NCBI GenBank assembly: GCA_025464005.1
Contig: JAODBO010000106.1
Span: 1 to 36,899 of the forward strand
DNA: 36,899 nucleotides
Reading direction: 5' to 3'
From: Acidimicrobiaceae bacterium
Lineage (GTDB): Bacteria > Actinomycetota > Acidimicrobiia > Acidimicrobiales > Bog-793
Shown: positions 15,205 through 22,481 of the stretch, piece after piece
How the letters are laid out: each line of letters opens with the position of its first letter
Position numbering within the stretch: position 1 is the stretch's first letter
Program-made: the position numbers and the translations under genes
Notes under the pieces: generated by a model
Databases searched by the model: none
What the model saw: only the letters and a program-made list of their open reading frames with translations
What the model was told of the DNA's origin: nothing

Positions 15205-16688
15205 GCCTCACCACTTCGCACAGCGACCACGCCGCCGCGTTCGCGGAGCTGGCGGACCGGGTCCCGACGGGAGCCTTCATCGGGGGAAGCTGGCGCGACT
15301 CCTCGGACGGCTCGACCATCGACGTCAGCGATCCCTCGAGCGGCGAGCTGCTCACGAGGGTCGCGAACGGCACGACCGCGGACGCCACCCTCGCCGTCGA
15401 CGCCGCCGCTCGGGCGATGCCGGCGTTTTCGGCCATCGCACCCCGAGCGCGCGCCGAGATGCTCCGGCGCGCCTTCGAGCTCATGACGAGTCGCGCCGAG
15501 GAGCTCTCACGCCTCGTCGTGCTCGAGAACGGCAAGGCGCTGCAGGATGCCCGCGGCGAGGTCGCCTACGCGGCGGAGTTCTTCCGCTGGTACGCCGAGG
15601 AAGCGGTGCGCAACACGGGCGAGATCGCGACCGCGCCGTCCGGCACCAACAAGATCCTCGTCACCCACCAGCCGATCGGCGTCGCGGCCCTCGTGACCCC
15701 GTGGAACTTTCCTGCCGCGATGCTCACCCGGAAGATCGGCCCCGCGCTCGCGGCCGGCTGTGCGGTCGTCTGCAAGCCCGCGTCGGAGACCCCCCTCACC
15801 GCCCTTGTCATCGCAGAGATCCTCGCCGAGGCCGGCGTGCCCGACGGCGTCGTCAACGTCGTGGCCTCCAACCGCTCGTCGGCCTTCGTCGGGACCCTCC
15901 TCCAGGACGACCGCGTCCGCAAGCTGTCCTTCACCGGTTCGACCGAGGTCGGCGTCCTGCTCCTCAAGGCCGCGGCGGATCATGTCGTCTCGTGCGCGAT
16001 GGAGCTCGGCGGCAACGCCCCCTTCATCGTCTTCGACGATGCCGATCTGGATGCGGCCGTTGCCGGGGCGATGATCGCGAAGATGCGCAACGGCGGTGAG
16101 GCGTGCACCGCGGCAAACCGTTTCTACGTGCAGGCGGGCGTCGCCGAGGAGTTCTCGAGCCGGCTCGCCGCGAAGATGGGCGCGCTACGCCAGGGACCGG
16201 GTCTTGGCGACGGCGTGGAGATCGGCCCGCTCGTGAACGAGGTGAGCAGGGACAAGGTCGCCCAGCTCGTCGAGGGTGCGCTGTCGCAGGGCGCGAAGGC
16301 TCTCGTCGGCGGTGCGGTCCGCGACGGTCTCGGCTGGTTCTACCCGGCGACGGTGCTCGCCGGGGTAGGGCCGTCCTCGGAGATCCTCGGCAACGAGATA
16401 TTCGGTCCGGTCGCTCCGATCGTCACCTTCGCGACGGAGGCCGAGGCGCTCGAGCTCGCCAACTCGTCGCAGCTCGGGCTGGCGTCCTATCTGTTCACCG
16501 GCGACCTGGCGAAGGGCCTACGCGTCGCCGAGGCTCTCGAGACCGGCATGGTCGGGCTGAATCGCGGCCTCGTCTCGGACCCGGCGGCTCCCTTCGGTGG
16601 CACCAAGCAGAGCGGTCTCGGTCGCGAAGGTGGTCACGAGGGCATGCTCGAGTACCTCGAGGCGAAGTACATCGCCTGCAGCTGGTGA
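15201..16688 (+). CDS. Aldehyde dehydrogenase, succinate-semialdehyde dehydrogenase (GabD)-like
   Basis: This 495-residue NAD(P)-dependent aldehyde dehydrogenase has VTPWNFPAAMLTRKIGPALAAGCAVVCKPA, the Rossmann motif FTGSTEVG, catalytic Glu in MELGGNAPFIVFDDADLD, nucleophilic Cys in NGGEACTAANRF and LGNEIFGPVAPI near the C-terminus. Several blocks (ELGGNAPF.VF, GEACTAANRF, GGTKQSGLGREGG) are those of the succinate-semialdehyde/glutarate-semialdehyde subgroup. ATG 15201 overlaps the E1 beta stop (ATGA) with GGAGG upstream. It is probably the last gene of the long + strand operon; the next gene converges after 15 bp. It would oxidise the semialdehyde formed by the island pathway. Confidence 0.9.
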   Translation: MSLTTSHSDHAAAFAELADRVPTGAFIGGSWRDSSDGSTIDVSDPSSGELLTRVANGTTADATLAVDAAARAMPAFSAIAPRARAEMLRRAFELMTSRAEELSRLVVLENGKALQDARGEVAYAAEFFRWYAEEAVRNTGEIATAPSGTNKILVTHQPIGVAALVTPWNFPAAMLTRKIGPALAAGCAVVCKPASETPLTALVIAEILAEAGVPDGVVNVVASNRSSAFVGTLLQDDRVRKLSFTGSTEVGVLLLKAAADHVVSCAMELGGNAPFIVFDDADLDAAVAGAMIAKMRNGGEACTAANRFYVQAGVAEEFSSRLAAKMGALRQGPGLGDGVEIGPLVNEVSRDKVAQLVEGALSQGAKALVGGAVRDGLGWFYPATVLAGVGPSSEILGNEIFGPVAPIVTFATEAEALELANSSQLGLASYLFTGDLAKGLRVAEALETGMVGLNRGLVSDPAAPFGGTKQSGLGREGGHEGMLEYLEAKYIACSW

Positions 16689-16703
16689 ACGCGAGCTGAT
16701 CGC

Positions 16704-18089
16704 TCAGCCCCGAGCCGGCGAGACGGTCACCGTCTGGGACCAGGTGTAGAACTCCCGGGCCGCCTTGCCCTGTTCGCGCGGGCCGTAGCTCGACTCCTTC
16801 GTCCCGCCGAAGGGTGCGTAGAAGTCGACCCCGGACGTCGGCGCGTTGACCTTGACCAACCCTGCCTCCAGCCGGCCGGAGATCGAGAGCGCACTGTCGA
16901 GATCGGTCGTGAACACCGCCGCGGCCAGGCCGTAACGAACGCCGTTCGCAACGTCCACGGCCCGGTCGACGTCGCTCACGCCGAGCACGGCTGCGATGGG
17001 TCCGAAGACCTCCTCCTGGGCGATCCGCATGCCCGGCTCGACGCCGTCGAGAAGCGTCGGCCGCACGAAGAAGCCGTCGCCCTCAGGCGCCGATCCGCCC
17101 ACGACCACCCGTGCGCCCGCGGCGCGGGCCTCTTCGGCAGCGGCCAGCACGGCCGCACGAGCCTCCTGCTCGATCACCGGACCGACGACGGTCGCCGCGT
17201 CGCTCGGGTCTCCGAAGCCGAGGCTCTCGATCGCCGAAGCGAGCGCATCGGTGAACGGCCGAGGGTCGCCGACGACGATGACCCTGGAGGTCGCCGTGCA
17301 CTTCTGGCCGGCGTAGCTCATCGAGGCGGTCGCCACGGCCGCCGCGGCGCGCTCCAGGTCGGCGTCCGGCAGCACGATGGAAGGGTTCTGGCCGCCCATC
17401 TCGGCTTGCACCGGGATCCCGCGCCCCGCGGCCGCGGAGACGACACGCTTTCCCACCTTGACCGATCCCGTGAACGAGACGGCGTCCGCCGAGTCGATGA
17501 GGGCCTGACCTGCTGCAGCGTCTCCCGCCACGACCTGGAAGAGGCCCTCGGGGAGGCCCTCGGCCAGCAGCTCCTCGAGCCGCAGGGCGGTGGCGAGGGC
17601 CTGGGGAGCGGGCTTGAGCACGACGGCGTTCCCGTACGCGAGAGCTGGAGCGGCCTTCCAAAGGGGGATGGCGATCGGGAAGTTCCACGGGGTGATGAGA
17701 CCGGCGACGCCGTGCGGGCGGCGCAGCGCGAACAGCAGCGACCTGCCGTCGGACGAGGGCAGCGTCGAGCCGTCGGGATCGAGGACCTGCTGCGCGTAGT
17801 AACGCAGGATGGCCACCGCCCTCGCCACCTCGCCGGCCATCTCGCCGCGTGGCTTTCCCACCTCGCGGATGCCGAGCTCGGTCATCTCGCCGGCTGCCGC
17901 CGCCACCCGCTCGGCGCAGAGGGAGAGCGCGTTCGCGCGCATCGGCGCGGCGAGCGCCGCCCAGTGCCGCTGCGCTGCGGCCCCCCGGGCGACCGCGGCG
18001 GCGACGGCCGAGGTGTCCGCCTCCTCCACGGCGACGACCACGTCGTCGGGATGCTGGGGCGAGCGGCTCACGAGCTGTGTCGTCGACAC
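16704..18089 (-). CDS. Aldehyde dehydrogenase family protein (second, divergent from the first)
   Basis: This 461-residue aldehyde dehydrogenase has LITPWNFPIAIPLWKAAPALAYGNAVVLKPA, FTGSVKVGKRV, catalytic Glu in AEMGGQNPSIVLPDADLE and Cys in SYAGQKCTATSRVIV. The GGQNP and GQKCTATSR blocks are those of ketoglutarate-semialdehyde and lactaldehyde-like dehydrogenases, distinct from the GabD-like neighbour. The start is GTG 18089, with GGAGA at good spacing. The same frame stays open much further upstream (to 19328), but that part runs antisense through the aldo/keto reductase and is not real. It converges with the 15201 gene and is divergent from the reductase. The substrate is unknown. Confidence 0.9.
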   Translation of the reverse strand: MSTTQLVSRSPQHPDDVVVAVEEADTSAVAAAVARGAAAQRHWAALAAPMRANALSLCAERVAAAAGEMTELGIREVGKPRGEMAGEVARAVAILRYYAQQVLDPDGSTLPSSDGRSLLFALRRPHGVAGLITPWNFPIAIPLWKAAPALAYGNAVVLKPAPQALATALRLEELLAEGLPEGLFQVVAGDAAAGQALIDSADAVSFTGSVKVGKRVVSAAAGRGIPVQAEMGGQNPSIVLPDADLERAAAAVATASMSYAGQKCTATSRVIVVGDPRPFTDALASAIESLGFGDPSDAATVVGPVIEQEARAAVLAAAEEARAAGARVVVGGSAPEGDGFFVRPTLLDGVEPGMRIAQEEVFGPIAAVLGVSDVDRAVDVANGVRYGLAAAVFTTDLDSALSISGRLEAGLVKVNAPTSGVDFYAPFGGTKESSYGPREQGKAAREFYTWSQTVTVSPARG

Positions 18090-18174
18090 GATCTCTCCTT
18101 GGTCGTCCTCTGGTGCGCGCGACGCGCTTGGCACACGGCACGGGCTCGGGGCGGCGCCGGTGACGGTGACGGTG

Positions 18175-18191
18175 GGAGCCGAGCTGGCTCC
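18175..18191. promoter_or_regulatory. Inverted repeat GGAGCC-N5-GGCTCC, candidate operator
   Basis: Two perfect 6-bp arms flank GAGCT, five bases upstream of the TAGGGT -10 candidate for the aldo/keto reductase. A protein bound here would cover the promoter spacer of the + strand gene and could also affect the divergent aldehyde dehydrogenase. Confidence 0.4.
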
Positions 18192-18195
18192 ACTG

Positions 18196-18201
18196 TAGGG
18201 T
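18196..18201 (+). promoter_or_regulatory. Candidate -10 element (TAGGGT) for the aldo/keto reductase
   Basis: TAGGGT lies 32 bp before ATG 18234. A start site near 18208 gives a leader of about 26 nt, enough for the GGAGGAAG ribosome binding site. No obvious -35; the GGAGCC inverted repeat occupies that region. Confidence 0.4.
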
Positions 18202-18233
18202 CGGAGCCGACCCACGGCGCACGGAGGAAGTCC

Positions 18234-19253
18234 ATGACACCGTTCCCCACACGTCCGCTCGGCCGCACCGGCCTCGAGATCACTCGCGTCGGGTTCGGCG
18301 CGTGGGCGATCGGCGGAGGTGGCTGGGTGGCGGGCTGGGGACCCCAGGACGACGACGAGTCGGTGGCGGCGATCCGCCACTCCATCGAGGCCGGCGTCAA
18401 CTGGGTGGACACGGCCGCGATCTACGGCCTCGGCCATAGCGAGGAAGTGGTCGCGACCGCCCTGTCGGTATTCGCCGACGAGGATCGCCCGTACGTGTTC
18501 ACCAAGTGCGGTGTCCTGCCCGACCCTGCGGACCCGATGCTGCCCAATCTCTTCGTGGGCGATCCCGCCTCCATCCGCACGGAGGTCGAGTCGAGCCTCA
18601 AGCGATTGCGGCTCGAGCGCATCGACCTCTACCAGATGCACTGGCCCGCGCGCGACGGCACGCCGATCGAGCGGTACTGGTCGACCCTGCTCGATCTGCA
18701 GCGCGAGGGAAAGATCGGCGCCGCGGGGCTTTCCAATCACACGGTCGAGATGCTGGATGCCGCCGAGGCGATCGGTCACGTGGGATCGATGCAGCCGCCC
18801 TTCTCCTTGATCAACCGCACGGCCGGCGGTGACGTCATCCCGTGGTGCGAATCCCATGGCACCGGGGTGATCGTCTACAGCCCGATGCAGTCGGGTCTGC
18901 TCACCGGCTCGTTCAGCGCCGAGCGTGCGGCGGCGCTCCCGGCCGACGACTGGCGGCGGCGCAATGCCGAGTTCCAATCGCCGAAGCTCGAGGCCAACCT
19001 GGCGCTCGCCGACGCGCTGAAGCCGATCGCCGAGCGCCACGACACGACGGTGGCCGCGGTCGCGATCGGCTGGACGTTGGCGTCGAGCGGCGTCACCGCC
19101 GCCATCGTCGGCGCGCGTCGCCCCGAGCAGATCGACGGCTGGATCGACGCGGCCACCCTCGAGCTCGACGCCGAGGACCTCGCGGCGATCGAGCGCTCGA
19201 TCGATCAGACCGGGGCAGGCACCGGGCGTTCGGCCCCGGCGGAGCGGTCGTGA
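18234..19253 (+). CDS. Aldo/keto reductase
   Basis: This 339-residue TIM-barrel oxidoreductase has family blocks RPLGRTGLEITRVGFGAWAIGG, NWVDTAAIYGLGHSEEVV (catalytic Asp and Tyr), YVFTKCG (catalytic Lys), LYQMHWP (catalytic His) and IVGARRPEQI near the NADPH-binding end. The whole tetrad D-Y-K-H is present. ATG 18234 follows GGAGGAAG. It should reduce an aldehyde or ketone with NADPH, and its closeness to two aldehyde dehydrogenases suggests detoxification or reduction of pathway aldehydes. Its last 49 bp overlap the 3' end of the convergent MFS gene. Confidence 0.93.
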   Translation: MTPFPTRPLGRTGLEITRVGFGAWAIGGGGWVAGWGPQDDDESVAAIRHSIEAGVNWVDTAAIYGLGHSEEVVATALSVFADEDRPYVFTKCGVLPDPADPMLPNLFVGDPASIRTEVESSLKRLRLERIDLYQMHWPARDGTPIERYWSTLLDLQREGKIGAAGLSNHTVEMLDAAEAIGHVGSMQPPFSLINRTAGGDVIPWCESHGTGVIVYSPMQSGLLTGSFSAERAAALPADDWRRRNAEFQSPKLEANLALADALKPIAERHDTTVAAVAIGWTLASSGVTAAIVGARRPEQIDGWIDAATLELDAEDLAAIERSIDQTGAGTGRSAPAERS

Positions 19254-20446
19254 GCCGAGAGGCCGCGTAGCCCCAGCAGCACGAGCGCCGCGGCGAGACT
19301 GGCCAGGCCGCCGACGAGGAGGCCCCACCGGGCGCCGGCGGACTGTGAGATCCAGCCGATCAGCGGCGCTCCGATAGGCGTCGTGCCCGCAAAGACCAGC
19401 ATGTACAGGCCCATTACGCGCGCTCGCATCGCCGGTTCCGACCCGAGCTGGACGGTCGAGTTCGCCGCTGTCGTTAGCGCCATCGACGCGAATCCTGTAG
19501 GTATTAGGAGGATGCCGAGGCTGAGGTAGTTGGGCGTGAGGCCCGCGATCGCCTCGAAGGCGCCGAACGCCAACGCGAGGACGACGAGGAGCCTCTCGGT
19601 CGGGTGGTCCCGCCGCGCGCTCGTGAGGGCGCCGAGCACCGAGCCCACCGCGAGCAGCGAGCTGAGCAATCCATAGCCCGCGGCGCCGCGGTGGAAGACG
19701 GTCTTGTCCATCAGCGCGAGCGTGATCTGGAAGTTGAGACCGAGCATCCCGACGACGCCCATGAGCGCGGTCGCGGCGACGAGGTCGCGGCGCTTGCGCA
19801 CGTAGGCGATCCCCGCACGCACCTGCCCCTTGGCCCGCTCGAGGCGCGGGGTCATGACGAGCTCGCTCTCACGCATGGCGAGGAGGCACGCGAGGACCGC
19901 GATGAAGGAGGACGCGTTGGCGACGAACACCCACTGCGTGCCGACCGACTCGATCATCACGCCGGCGAGCGCGGGTCCGATCAGCCGGGCGCCGTTGAAG
20001 GTCGCGCTGTTGAGCCCGATGGCGTTGGCGATGTGCTCCGGGCCGACCAGCTCCGACACGAACGCCTGTCGAGTCGGGTTGTCGAGCGCCGTGGCGAGAC
20101 CGAGCAGGAAGGCGAGGAGGTAGACCTCGTGCAGCGTGACTGCGCCCGTCAGGGTGAGCAGCGCGAGCGCGAGGGCGCAGCAGGCCATCGCGGACTGCGT
20201 CCATACGAGCAGGAGGCGCTTGGAGAACCTGCTCGCGATCAGGCCACCGTGGAGGCCGAAGAGCAGGATCGGGAGGAACTGGAGGCCCATGGTGATCCCG
20301 GCGGCCGACCCGCTCGAGTGCGAGAGCCGCAGCACGAGCCAGTCCTGGCCGGTGCGCTGCATCCAGCTGCCGGTGAGCGATACGAGCTGGCCGCCGGCGA
20401 AGAGGCGATAGTTGCGGACCTGCAGTGACCGGAAGGCACCCTTCAC
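19205..20446 (-). CDS. MFS transporter (DHA3/EntS-like drug exporter)
   Basis: This 413-residue polytopic protein has about 12 hydrophobic segments and the DHA3-group opening SLQVRNYRLFAGGQLVSLTGSWMQRTGQDWLVLRLS, with ALDNPTRQAFVSELVGP after segment 4 and a central loop (MRESELVMTPRLERAKGQVRAG). These features are common in EntS and macrolide-exporter-like proteins. GTG 20446 overlaps the MarR stop (GTGA), so the two are translationally coupled. The 3' end overlaps the convergent reductase by 49 bp, encoding a Pro/Ala tail. Export substrate unknown. Confidence 0.9.
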   Translation of the reverse strand: MKGAFRSLQVRNYRLFAGGQLVSLTGSWMQRTGQDWLVLRLSHSSGSAAGITMGLQFLPILLFGLHGGLIASRFSKRLLLVWTQSAMACCALALALLTLTGAVTLHEVYLLAFLLGLATALDNPTRQAFVSELVGPEHIANAIGLNSATFNGARLIGPALAGVMIESVGTQWVFVANASSFIAVLACLLAMRESELVMTPRLERAKGQVRAGIAYVRKRRDLVAATALMGVVGMLGLNFQITLALMDKTVFHRGAAGYGLLSSLLAVGSVLGALTSARRDHPTERLLVVLALAFGAFEAIAGLTPNYLSLGILLIPTGFASMALTTAANSTVQLGSEPAMRARVMGLYMLVFAGTTPIGAPLIGWISQSAGARWGLLVGGLASLAAALVLLGLRGLSAHDRSAGAERPVPAPV

Positions 20447-20907
20447 GCCTGCGCGAGCCGTTCGAGGATCGGCACCGCGATCTTCAGCGCGGCGCGATCC
20501 TCGGCTTCGAGGTCGTCGAGGACCCGCGCCAGCCAGACGGTGCGCCGCCGGCGATCCTCGTCGATGAGGGCGCGGCCGGCGGGCGAGATCTCGATGACCG
20601 ACTGCCGGCGGTCGCTCGGATGCGGGATCCGGATCGCGAGGCCGCGCTCCTCGAGGATGGCGATGACGCGTGTCATCGAGGGCGGCTGGACACGCTCGAG
20701 CTCGGCGAGCGCGGTCGGCGACAGCGGGCCGTGCTTCGCGATCACGGCGAGCGCCGAGAGCTGGGTGAGGGTAAGCGACTCGTCGCTCTTCTCCGCGCGC
20801 ATTCGCCGAGCGAGGCGCATCACGGAGATCCTCAGTGCGCTGGCGAGCTGCTCGTCCGCGGCGTCCGACGTCGCTTCGCGGGCGGGGGCGGATTCGGTTG
20901 TCGGCAT
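20443..20907 (-). CDS. MarR-family transcriptional regulator
   Basis: This 154-residue winged-helix regulator has LTQLSALAVIAKHGPLSPTALAELERVQPPSMTRVIAILEERGLAIRIPHPSDRRQSVIEISPAG, the recognition helix and DxR wing that define MarR proteins. It probably binds an operator near its own promoter and controls itself and the coupled exporter. ATG 20907 has TAAGCT ending six bases upstream and no good ribosome binding site, so the mRNA is likely leaderless. The N-terminal 22 residues are acidic and Ala-rich and may be disordered. Confidence 0.92.
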   Translation of the reverse strand: MPTTESAPAREATSDAADEQLASALRISVMRLARRMRAEKSDESLTLTQLSALAVIAKHGPLSPTALAELERVQPPSMTRVIAILEERGLAIRIPHPSDRRQSVIEISPAGRALIDEDRRRRTVWLARVLDDLEAEDRAALKIAVPILERLAQA

Positions 20908-20913
20908 ACCCTT

Positions 20914-20919
20914 AGCTTA
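20914..20919 (-). promoter_or_regulatory. Candidate -10 (TAAGCT) for leaderless marR transcript
   Basis: On the - strand TAAGCT ends six bases before the ATG, placing the transcription start at or next to the initiation codon. The direct repeat CTTAGCTTAG (20911-20920, + strand) overlaps it and could be part of the MarR operator. Confidence 0.4.
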
Positions 20920-20967
20920 GCAAAACATCTCGCGATCGACGCGGTAACGAGCCCGTCGAGGAGATTT

Positions 20968-22431
20968 CTAGGGCGCCACCGCGAGCACGTGGGCGACGAC
21001 GGCGGCGACCGACCGCGCCGTCGGCACGTGGAGGAACTCGTTCGGACCGTGGGCGTTGCTCTCGGGACCGAGCACGCCCGTCGCGAGGAACTGCGTCCCG
21101 GGATAGCGCGCACCGAGCGAGGCCATGAACGGGATCGATCCCCCGAGACCCATAGATCGCGGGGGAGCGCCGAAGTAGGCCGTCGAGGCCTCCTCGAGCA
21201 CGGCTTCCAGCCACCGCGCGGGAGCCGGAGCGTCCCAGCCGGCCGCGGGCTCCTCCCACTCGACGGTCACGCGGGCGCCCGCCGGCGGCTCCTCGACGAG
21301 GGCGGCTTCGACGGCGCGCCTGGCGACACCAGGGTCGCACGTCGGAGGCAGGCGGAGCGAGATCTTCGCCGTCGTGTACGGCCGCAGCACGTTGCCCCCC
21401 TCGCGCAGCGCCGGCACGCCGTCGATACCGGTCAGGGCGAGCGAGGGACCCCAGGTGCCCCGGGTCACCCGGTCGGCGGCGTCCGCGCCGGTCAGCTGCA
21501 GCCCGGGCACGGTCGGGAACGTCCCTGCCGCTGCGTCGCCGAATTCCTCGGCCACCTCCGCGATCTCCCGGGCGCGGTGCTCGGGAACCTCGACTCGGAG
21601 CTCGGGCAGCAGGATCTCCCCGGTCCCGGCATCCTCCAGGCGCCCGAGCAGCTGGCGCAGGAGGCGGAAGGACGAGGGCACGATCCCGCCGGCGGCGCCG
21701 CTGTGGACGCCCTCCTCGAGGACGTCGACCCGCACGGTGCAGACCAGGTTGCCGCGCAGCGACGTGGTCACCCAGAGGCGGTCGTAGGTGACGCAGCCCG
21801 AGTCGAGGCACACGACGAGGCTCGGCCTGCCGATGCGAGAGGCGAGGGCGTCGAGGTAGGCCTCGAGGTCCGGGCTGCCGCTCTCCTCGCTGGACTCGAC
21901 GAGCAGGACGAGCCGGCCGTGCGCCGCGCGGATGCTCGCCAGCGCCTCGAACGCCGCGAAGGCGGCGAACGTCGCGTAGCCGTCGTCTGCGGTGCCGCGG
22001 CCGTACAGCCGATCCCCTTCGAGCACCGGCTCGAAGGGGTGGAGGCCCTCGCGCCAGGCGCCGAGCGGAGGCTGCTTGTCGAAGTGCCCGTAGATGAGCG
22101 TCGTCGAGTCCGCCCGCGCCGGGTCCGTGGCCGGGATTTCGGCGAGCAGCACCGGTGTGCGGCCCGGGAGTCGCACGACCTCCACGACGGCGCCGGGCAC
22201 GGACCGGCTCTCGCACCAGGTGCGGAGCAACTCGGCGGCGTTCGCCAGGTGGCCGTGCGCCTCCCAATCGGGGTCGAAGGCTGGCGAGAGGCAGGCGATG
22301 CGCGTGTACTCGGCGAGCACGACGAGACCGGCGTCGAAGCTCGTCCGGACGGCCTCGGACAGGGCCGTCGTCGGGACACGTGGCAACCCCTCCAGCGTCG
22401 TTTCACCCTGAGATCCACCGACTTCGTTCAT
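20968..22431 (-). CDS. M20 family metallopeptidase (dipeptidase-like)
   Basis: This 487-residue di-zinc peptidase has the first ligand set in YGHFDKQPP (His, with Asp nearby), Asp in LYGRGTADDG, the catalytic Glu pair in VESSEESGS, Asp in VCLDSG and the final His in NAHGPNEFLH. A dimerisation/lid domain is inserted in the middle (about residues 240-390). The layout fits ArgE/DapE/carnosinase-like M20 peptidases, which hydrolyse dipeptides or N-acyl amino acids in the cytoplasm. ATG 22431 has no clear ribosome binding site, so the transcript could be leaderless. It is divergent from glmU with only 50 bp between, and ends 60 bp before marR. Substrate unknown. Confidence 0.9.
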   Translation of the reverse strand: MNEVGGSQGETTLEGLPRVPTTALSEAVRTSFDAGLVVLAEYTRIACLSPAFDPDWEAHGHLANAAELLRTWCESRSVPGAVVEVVRLPGRTPVLLAEIPATDPARADSTTLIYGHFDKQPPLGAWREGLHPFEPVLEGDRLYGRGTADDGYATFAAFAAFEALASIRAAHGRLVLLVESSEESGSPDLEAYLDALASRIGRPSLVVCLDSGCVTYDRLWVTTSLRGNLVCTVRVDVLEEGVHSGAAGGIVPSSFRLLRQLLGRLEDAGTGEILLPELRVEVPEHRAREIAEVAEEFGDAAAGTFPTVPGLQLTGADAADRVTRGTWGPSLALTGIDGVPALREGGNVLRPYTTAKISLRLPPTCDPGVARRAVEAALVEEPPAGARVTVEWEEPAAGWDAPAPARWLEAVLEEASTAYFGAPPRSMGLGGSIPFMASLGARYPGTQFLATGVLGPESNAHGPNEFLHVPTARSVAAVVAHVLAVAP

Positions 22432-22481
22432 TTCGTAGTTGTAGCGCGGCGGAACCCCGCGCGTTTCGGAGAGAATGGGGC

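Noticed and set aside
18090..19328. Long upstream extension of the - strand aldehyde dehydrogenase frame (874 codons in total)
   Set aside because: The extra part is antisense to the well-conserved aldo/keto reductase, has no domain, and GTG 18089 has a good ribosome binding site.
22432..22481. tRNA upstream of glmU, as in some actinobacteria
   Set aside because: Only 50 bp lie between the M20 gene and glmU and no cloverleaf sequence is visible.
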